Below, piece by piece: positions 5,334-9,014 of a stretch of DNA of 9,014 nucleotides (positions are counted from its first letter, which is position 1; every line of letters begins with the position of its first letter). The position numbers and the translations under genes were made by a program. The notes below the pieces were generated by a model, which was given only the letters and a program-made list of their open reading frames with translations, was not told where the DNA came from and did not search any database. The DNA comes from CAYNFP01 sp964492595 (GTDB lineage: Bacteria > Bacillota_I > Bacilli_A > RF39 > UBA660). The stretch is taken from NCBI GenBank assembly GCA_964492595.1, contig CAZBKY010000030.1, forward strand, positions 1 to 9,014, in the 5' to 3' direction.

Positions 5334-6998
5334 AATATCTAATATAATCGGTATAATTATAGGCCTTCTGCCAGTTGTTTCTATTATATATGAATTTATT
5401 TCTAATATAATTTTGTTTTTTAAATCCACTAAATTAAAATTGTCTTTTTCAAATTCATTTAATACAATTTTAGATACTTTATTTTGTATGGTTCTTATTA
5501 ATTCTTGATTATCATTTACAATTACAAAACCTCTTGTAGTAACGTTTGGTTCTAATAACAATTTTTTATTTACTGCATCAATATTCAATATTACTGATAA
5601 AACTCCATCTGTAGACATTATTTTTCTGTCTCTTATTATAGTTGCTCCAACATCTCCAATTCTTTTGCCATCAACATATATATCATTAATTGGAATAGAA
5701 TATTTTTTCTCGACTATATTATCATGAAGAGAAAGTATGTCGCCATTTTTGAGAACAAAAGTTTTTTCTTTTGGTATTCCACAATTAATTGCCAGCTCTG
5801 TATGAGCTCTTAACATTCTGTATTCCCCATGAACTGGCATAAAATATTCGGGGTTAATTAATCGTAACATTAATTGCAATTCTTCAGCTTTAGCATGTCC
5901 GCTTGTGTGTATATCTGATTCATCTGTATTAGTATATACCTTAGCTCCCTTTAAATATAATTTATTTATAATTCTATTTATGCTCATTGCATTGCCGGGA
6001 ATAGGCGAAGAAGAGAATATAACAGTGTCTTGAGGCATCAAAACAATATTTCTATCAGTTCCATTTGCTATACGAGAAAGCGCCGCCAAAGGTTCGCCTT
6101 GAGATCCTGTACATAGCAAACATACATCTTTTGGTTTAAGTCTATTAGCTTCATCAGAAGTTATAAAAATATCTTTATCTTTTATATAGCCGCATTCAAC
6201 AGCTATATCAACATTATTGTTCATGCTTCTTCCAAAAACAACAACTTTTCTATTATTTTTTTTGCAAGTTTCGATGATATGAGTCAATCTATAAATATTA
6301 CTTGCAAAAGTAGCTATTATAAGTCTTCCACTACATTTACTTACAATATCTCCTAGAGTTTCATCCACTATAGATTCACTGTTAGAAAAACCACTTACTA
6401 AAGCATTTGTACTGTCACTCATTAATAATTTAACTCCATTTTCACCAATCTTAGCTATTTTTTGTAGATTAGCTATAGGTCCTATAGGTGTTAAATCAAA
6501 CTTGAAATCTCCGGTAGATACAATTACTCCATTAGGGGTAGTAATACTTATTCCATATGAATCTGGAATTGAGTGGGTAGTTCTAAAAAACTCAATATCA
6601 AAATATTTAAAGTTTATTTTAGTTTCTTCATTAAACTCTACTAGATTCTTAGTAGGTATTAATCTTTCATTTAATTTATTAACTATTAGTTTATAAGCTA
6701 CTTTAGGAGCATATATAGTTGGAAAATTTATATTTGATAATATAAAAGGAATACCTCCTATATGATCTTCGTGTCCATGTGTTATAAATAATGCTTTAAT
6801 TTTACTTTGGTTTTGTTTTAAATAAGTATAATCTGCTAGGACATAGTCAATTCCCAAAAGATTCTCTTCTGGAAACATTACTCCGGCATCTATAATAATT
6901 ATTTCATCATCATGTTCTATAACATACATATTTTTTCCGACTTCACCAAGTCCGCCTAAAGCAAAAACTAAAGTTTCACCTGATTTTTTATCATTCAT
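5310..6998 (-). CDS. rnj: Ribonuclease J
   Basis: The 562-residue metallo-beta-lactamase/beta-CASP ribonuclease combines 5'-to-3' exonuclease and endonuclease activity and works in mRNA decay and rRNA maturation in Bacillota. The N-terminal lactamase part has ALGGLGEVGKN (13-23), the zinc motif HGHEDH (74-79), H142 and D164. The beta-CASP part has MSDSTNA (193-199), TFASNIYR (230-237) and CTGSQGEP (296-303). The lactamase core resumes with TSGHAK (365-370) and PVHGEYRML (388-396), then the C-terminal domain. Length equals that of B. subtilis RNase J1 (about 555), so it is intact; J1 against J2 cannot be decided. GGAGG before the ATG at 6998 and a near-consensus promoter (7039-7067) support the start. 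It converges with the SDR gene, with a 4-base overlap. Confidence 0.97.
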   Translation of the reverse strand: MNDKKSGETLVFALGGLGEVGKNMYVIEHDDEIIIIDAGVMFPEENLLGIDYVLADYTYLKQNQSKIKALFITHGHEDHIGGIPFILSNINFPTIYAPKVAYKLIVNKLNERLIPTKNLVEFNEETKINFKYFDIEFFRTTHSIPDSYGISITTPNGVIVSTGDFKFDLTPIGPIANLQKIAKIGENGVKLLMSDSTNALVSGFSNSESIVDETLGDIVSKCSGRLIIATFASNIYRLTHIIETCKKNNRKVVVFGRSMNNNVDIAVECGYIKDKDIFITSDEANRLKPKDVCLLCTGSQGEPLAALSRIANGTDRNIVLMPQDTVIFSSSPIPGNAMSINRIINKLYLKGAKVYTNTDESDIHTSGHAKAEELQLMLRLINPEYFMPVHGEYRMLRAHTELAINCGIPKEKTFVLKNGDILSLHDNIVEKKYSIPINDIYVDGKRIGDVGATIIRDRKIMSTDGVLSVILNIDAVNKKLLLEPNVTTRGFVIVNDNQELIRTIQNKVSKIVLNEFEKDNFNLVDLKNKIILEINSYIIETTGRRPIIIPIILDIKRQLASG

Positions 6999-7038
6999 TT
7001 CTTTCCTCCGAATACATAAAAGTAAATTTATTAATATA

Positions 7039-7067
7039 ATTATATAATATTTATATGAAAATGTCTA
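7039..7067 (-). promoter_or_regulatory. SigA-type promoter of RNase J
   Basis: Read on the minus strand, TAGACA (7067-7062, five of six matches to TTGACA), a 17-base spacer and a perfect TATAAT (7044-7039) form a strong promoter. Transcription would start near 7032, giving a leader of about 34 bases with the GGAGG ribosome binding site close to ATG 6998. Confidence 0.8.
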
Positions 7068-7137
7068 TACTATTTGATATTTTACCTTAATAATACTTTA
7101 TAATAAACTTTTTATAAGTGTTTTTTCTCTATCTTTA

Positions 7138-7146
7138 TGATAGAAT
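7138..7146 (+). promoter_or_regulatory. Probable extended -10 promoter of ftsY
   Basis: TGATAGAAT is an extended -10 with one mismatch in the hexamer; the -35 position (GTGTTT) is poor. It would start transcription about 10-12 bases before the AGGAG site serving ATG 7164, a short leader. An alternative is TATAAT at 7099-7104 with TTGATA at 7074-7079, but its spacer is 19. One of the two probably drives ftsY-ylxM, divergently from RNase J. Confidence 0.45.
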
Positions 7147-7163
7147 TTTAGTAGGAGATATTT

Positions 7164-8141
7164 ATGGGATTATTTTCTAAAATTAAAAATGTATTTAATA
7201 AAAAAAGCATTGAGGAATATAAAGAAGTAGAAGTATATTCTAAAGGTTTAGAAAAGACTAAGAAAGAATTTGTTAATAAATTAAATATACTGGGAATTAA
7301 ATATACTAAAATAAATGATAGTTTTTTTGATGAATTAGAAGAGCTTCTCATAATGGCGGATATCAGTGTAGATACTGTTATGTTTATGATAGAAAAGTTA
7401 AGAAAAAGATGCAAAGAAGAGAGTATTGAGAATTTTAATGAATTAAAGGAAATAATTGTTGATGAACTTTTAATGCTTTATGTTGATGGCGAGGTTGTCA
7501 GTTCTAAATTAAATATTATTCAAGGTAAATTAAATATAATATTGTTTGTAGGGGTAAACGGGGTAGGTAAAACTACAAGTATTGCCAAAATAGCCAAAAA
7601 ACTAATTGATAATGGCAAAAAAGTAATGATGATTGCAGGAGATACCTTTAGAGCAGGTGCGATAGATCAGCTTAAGATATGGTCGGAGAGAGTCAAAGCA
7701 GAATTTTTCAGCAGTGAAGTATCTGATCCTGCGAGTGTAGTGTATGATGGAATAACTAAAGCTAAAGAAAATAATATTGATATTGTATTAATAGATACCG
7801 CAGGAAGACTACAAAATAAAGTTAATTTAATGAAGGAACTGGAAAAAATTAATAAGGTAATAAACAACTTGTCTCCTGGAAGTCCCGAAGAGACTTTACT
7901 TGTAATTGATGCTTCAACGGGTCAAAATGGAATAAGTCAGGCAAAAAGTTTTAAGGAAATTACCAATGTTACAGGTTTAATTCTTACTAAAATGGATGGG
8001 ACCGCCAAAGGGGGAATAGTTCTTAGTATAAAACATGATACTTCAATTCCTGTCAAATATATTGGATTTGGAGAAAAACCCGAAGACTTAATGAGTTTTG
8101 ATATCGAAAAGTATATATATGGATTATTTAAGGAGTTTTAA
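7164..8141 (+). CDS. ftsY: Signal recognition particle receptor FtsY (GTPase)
   Basis: The 325-residue SRP receptor docks ribosome-SRP complexes at the membrane through a GTP-dependent complex with Ffh. The start MGLFSKIKNVF is a short amphipathic membrane-targeting helix, with almost no acidic A domain, as in other Bacillota (B. subtilis about 329). The N domain (about 25-110) includes LLIMADISVDT (61-71). The G domain has GVNGVGKTT (130-138), the insertion-box motif DTFRAGAIDQL (160-170), DTAGRL (211-216), TKMDGTAKGG (275-284) and GFGEKPEDL (301-309). All GTPase elements are present. An AGGAG site supports ATG 7164. Its stop overlaps the ylxM start by one base, so the two are translated together. 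Confidence 0.97.
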   Translation: MGLFSKIKNVFNKKSIEEYKEVEVYSKGLEKTKKEFVNKLNILGIKYTKINDSFFDELEELLIMADISVDTVMFMIEKLRKRCKEESIENFNELKEIIVDELLMLYVDGEVVSSKLNIIQGKLNIILFVGVNGVGKTTSIAKIAKKLIDNGKKVMMIAGDTFRAGAIDQLKIWSERVKAEFFSSEVSDPASVVYDGITKAKENNIDIVLIDTAGRLQNKVNLMKELEKINKVINNLSPGSPEETLLVIDASTGQNGISQAKSFKEITNVTGLILTKMDGTAKGGIVLSIKHDTSIPVKYIGFGEKPEDLMSFDIEKYIYGLFKEF

Positions 8142-8440
8142 TGGATAAAAGAGAATATTATATAGAACTATATGAAGAATATAAATTATTACTAACCTCT
8201 AAACAGCAAGAATATTTTAATAAATATTACTATGAAGATCTGAGTTTAAATGAAATCGCAGAGCTAAATAATGTAAGCAAATCTTTAATAAGTAAAACTA
8301 TTAATCAGGTAATAAATAAATTAAATGAGTATGAATCAAAATTGAATTTAAATATGAAATCAAAAAAACTTAAAAATATAGTTAATGAAATTGAAAATAG
8401 TAAGTTAAAAGATAAACTTGAAGATATTCTGTACCAATAA
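8141..8440 (+). CDS. ylxM: YlxM-family HTH protein (SRP-associated)
   Basis: The 99-residue protein fits the YlxM/p13 (UPF0122) family in length, in the sigma-like helix-turn-helix LSLNEIAELNNVSKSLISKT (34-53), and in position next to an SRP gene. In streptococci YlxM binds SRP components and modulates Ffh/FtsY GTPase activity (established for the family); a DNA-binding role is uncertain. The N-terminal ELYEEYKLLLTSKQQEYFNKYY is typical of the family. ATG 8141 overlaps the ftsY stop as TAATG, and AGGAG at 8131-8135 inside ftsY is its ribosome binding site. In many Bacillota ffh follows at once; here a separately promoted pilin-like gene intervenes, so ffh is elsewhere or further downstream. 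Confidence 0.9.
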   Translation: MDKREYYIELYEEYKLLLTSKQQEYFNKYYYEDLSLNEIAELNNVSKSLISKTINQVINKLNEYESKLNLNMKSKKLKNIVNEIENSKLKDKLEDILYQ

Positions 8441-8441
8441 C

Positions 8442-8470
8442 TTGAAAAAATAACTATGATTTCTTATAAT
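8442..8470 (+). promoter_or_regulatory. SigA-type promoter of the pilin-like gene
   Basis: TTGAAA (8442-8447), a 17-base spacer and a perfect TATAAT (8465-8470) make a strong promoter starting two bases after the ylxM stop codon. Transcription would begin near 8477. It lies downstream of an in-frame ATG at 8456, so that ATG cannot be used by this transcript and the gene starts at 8495. Confidence 0.8.
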
Positions 8471-8494
8471 AAAAGTATAGAAAAGGTGAAAAAT

Positions 8495-8938
8495 ATGAAA
8501 TTAAATAAAAGAGGGTGGGGTTTAGTAATCGAATTAATAATTGTACTTCTTGCAGTTATTATGCTTGTATATGCGATATATGGGTTAAATCGAATGGGGC
8601 TTATAAGAAACTTAAATGAAGCATTGGGTCCTGGTATTAAACCTGACTTGGTTATTAGTGGAAAGACAATTAAATATGAAACTGTAGAACAAAGTCTAAT
8701 AGAAGCAGGAGAAGAATATATAAAAAATAATTATAACAATAGTATAGATTCTGATATTTATATAAGAGTAAATCACTTAGTAAAAAATGATTATATAAGT
8801 ACAATTAGGGATTCAAATAATAAAGAATGCAGTGGCTATGTAGTTGCCAGCAAGATGAGTGATGCAATAAAATATACTCCATATTTAAAATGCAGCAAAT
8901 ATGAAAGTGGCGGATATAACAAAGAATATGACTGGTAA
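8495..8938 (+). CDS. Small membrane-anchored pilin-like protein with two cysteines
   Basis: The 147-residue protein begins MKLNKRGWGLVIEL and has one hydrophobic helix (about 8-30), then an extracytoplasmic domain. This resembles the positive-gly-hydrophobic N-terminus of type IV pilin-like proteins, but the Glu is at +6 rather than +5 if cleavage follows G7, so processing is doubtful. The C-terminal part contains LVKNDYISTI (95-104), KECSGYVV (110-117) and YLKCSKY (130-136); C112 and C133 could form a disulfide. Similar layouts occur in pseudopilin-like proteins of Bacillota and related uncultured Bacilli (general knowledge, not checked). ATG 8495 is chosen because an AAGGTGA site precedes it and the promoter -10 lies between 8456 and 8495. 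It could also be a plain single-pass surface protein. Confidence 0.75.
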   Translation: MKLNKRGWGLVIELIIVLLAVIMLVYAIYGLNRMGLIRNLNEALGPGIKPDLVISGKTIKYETVEQSLIEAGEEYIKNNYNNSIDSDIYIRVNHLVKNDYISTIRDSNNKECSGYVVASKMSDAIKYTPYLKCSKYESGGYNKEYDW

Positions 8939-8957
8939 AACAATCTTTTTTAATGTA

Positions 8958-8986
8958 TTTACAAAAGTATCAATTCTATATATAAT
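8958..8986 (+). promoter_or_regulatory. SigA-type promoter of the gene at the right edge
   Basis: TTTACA (8958-8963, five of six matches to TTGACA), a 17-base spacer and a perfect TATAAT (8981-8986) precede the ribosome binding site GGGAGG (8998-9003) and ATG 9007. The leader would be about 15 bases. The pilin-like gene and the next gene therefore each seem to have their own promoter. Confidence 0.75.
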
Positions 8987-9006
8987 ATAAAACCATTGGG
9001 AGGAAT

Positions 9007-9014
9007 ATGAAAAA
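9007..9014 (+). CDS. Start of a further gene, cut by the window edge
   Basis: ATG 9007 has a strong GGGAGG ribosome binding site four bases upstream and a good promoter before that. Only Met-Lys and part of a third codon are visible, so nothing can be said about the product. Confidence 0.6.

Noticed and set aside
7095..7128. Possible hairpin with a following T run upstream of ftsY
   Set aside because: The stem needs a bulge and is all A/T-rich, it overlaps a -10-like TATAAT, and there is no upstream gene on this strand to terminate.
8456..8494. Earlier in-frame ATG for the pilin-like gene
   Set aside because: It is upstream of the -10 box at 8465-8470 and has no ribosome binding site; ATG 8495 has both promoter and AAGGTGA.
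1..9014. Mollicutes genetic code (TGA = Trp)
   Set aside because: Tryptophans checked are TGG, long genes contain no internal TGA, and the WYL gene ends in TGA.
1..9014. tRNA, rRNA, insertion sequence or attachment site
   Set aside because: I saw no cloverleaf with conserved T-arm, no transposase or integrase reading frame and no long terminal repeats; a computational scan was not possible.

Overview
The window is very AT-rich DNA from a bacterium with strong Shine-Dalgarno sequences, SigA-type promoters, a bacterial RNase J, and ftsY followed by ylxM. This points to a low-GC Bacillota/Bacilli lineage, possibly an uncultured Mollicutes-related gut Bacilli group; that placement is an inference. 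TGA is read as stop: every tryptophan I checked is TGG, no long gene contains an in-frame TGA, and the WYL gene ends in TGA.

Left part (1-4478, all + strand) looks accessory. After a terminator for an unseen upstream gene come a Schlafen/AlbA-type regulator with a GHKL ATPase-like domain, a four-copy IHQG repeat and a C-terminal winged helix; a compact HTH-WYL regulator; a double-SIS phosphosugar-binding protein with its own extended -10 promoter; and a divergent Ham1/RdgB-like nucleotide pyrophosphatase one base after the SIS gene. A decayed or frameshifted stretch and an orphan 108-residue ORF follow. The SIS and Ham1-like genes are clearly one operon, and the WYL gene just upstream is the natural candidate regulator. 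The Ham1-like protein keeps the phosphate/metal-side motifs but has lost the motifs that read the purine base, so its substrate is probably unusual. This WYL-SIS-Ham1 trio is the best candidate for an undescribed system here.

Middle (4561-6998): an SDR oxidoreductase on + converges with a full-length RNase J gene on -. Their 3' ends overlap by 4 bases, and one hairpin covering both stop codons serves as a bidirectional terminator.

Right part (7039-9014): a divergent promoter region drives RNase J leftward and ftsY rightward. ftsY overlaps ylxM by one base (SRP receptor plus the SRP-linked HTH protein). Next is a separately promoted, small, membrane-anchored pilin-like protein with two cysteines, then a promoter, ribosome binding site and start codon of a further gene cut by the window edge.
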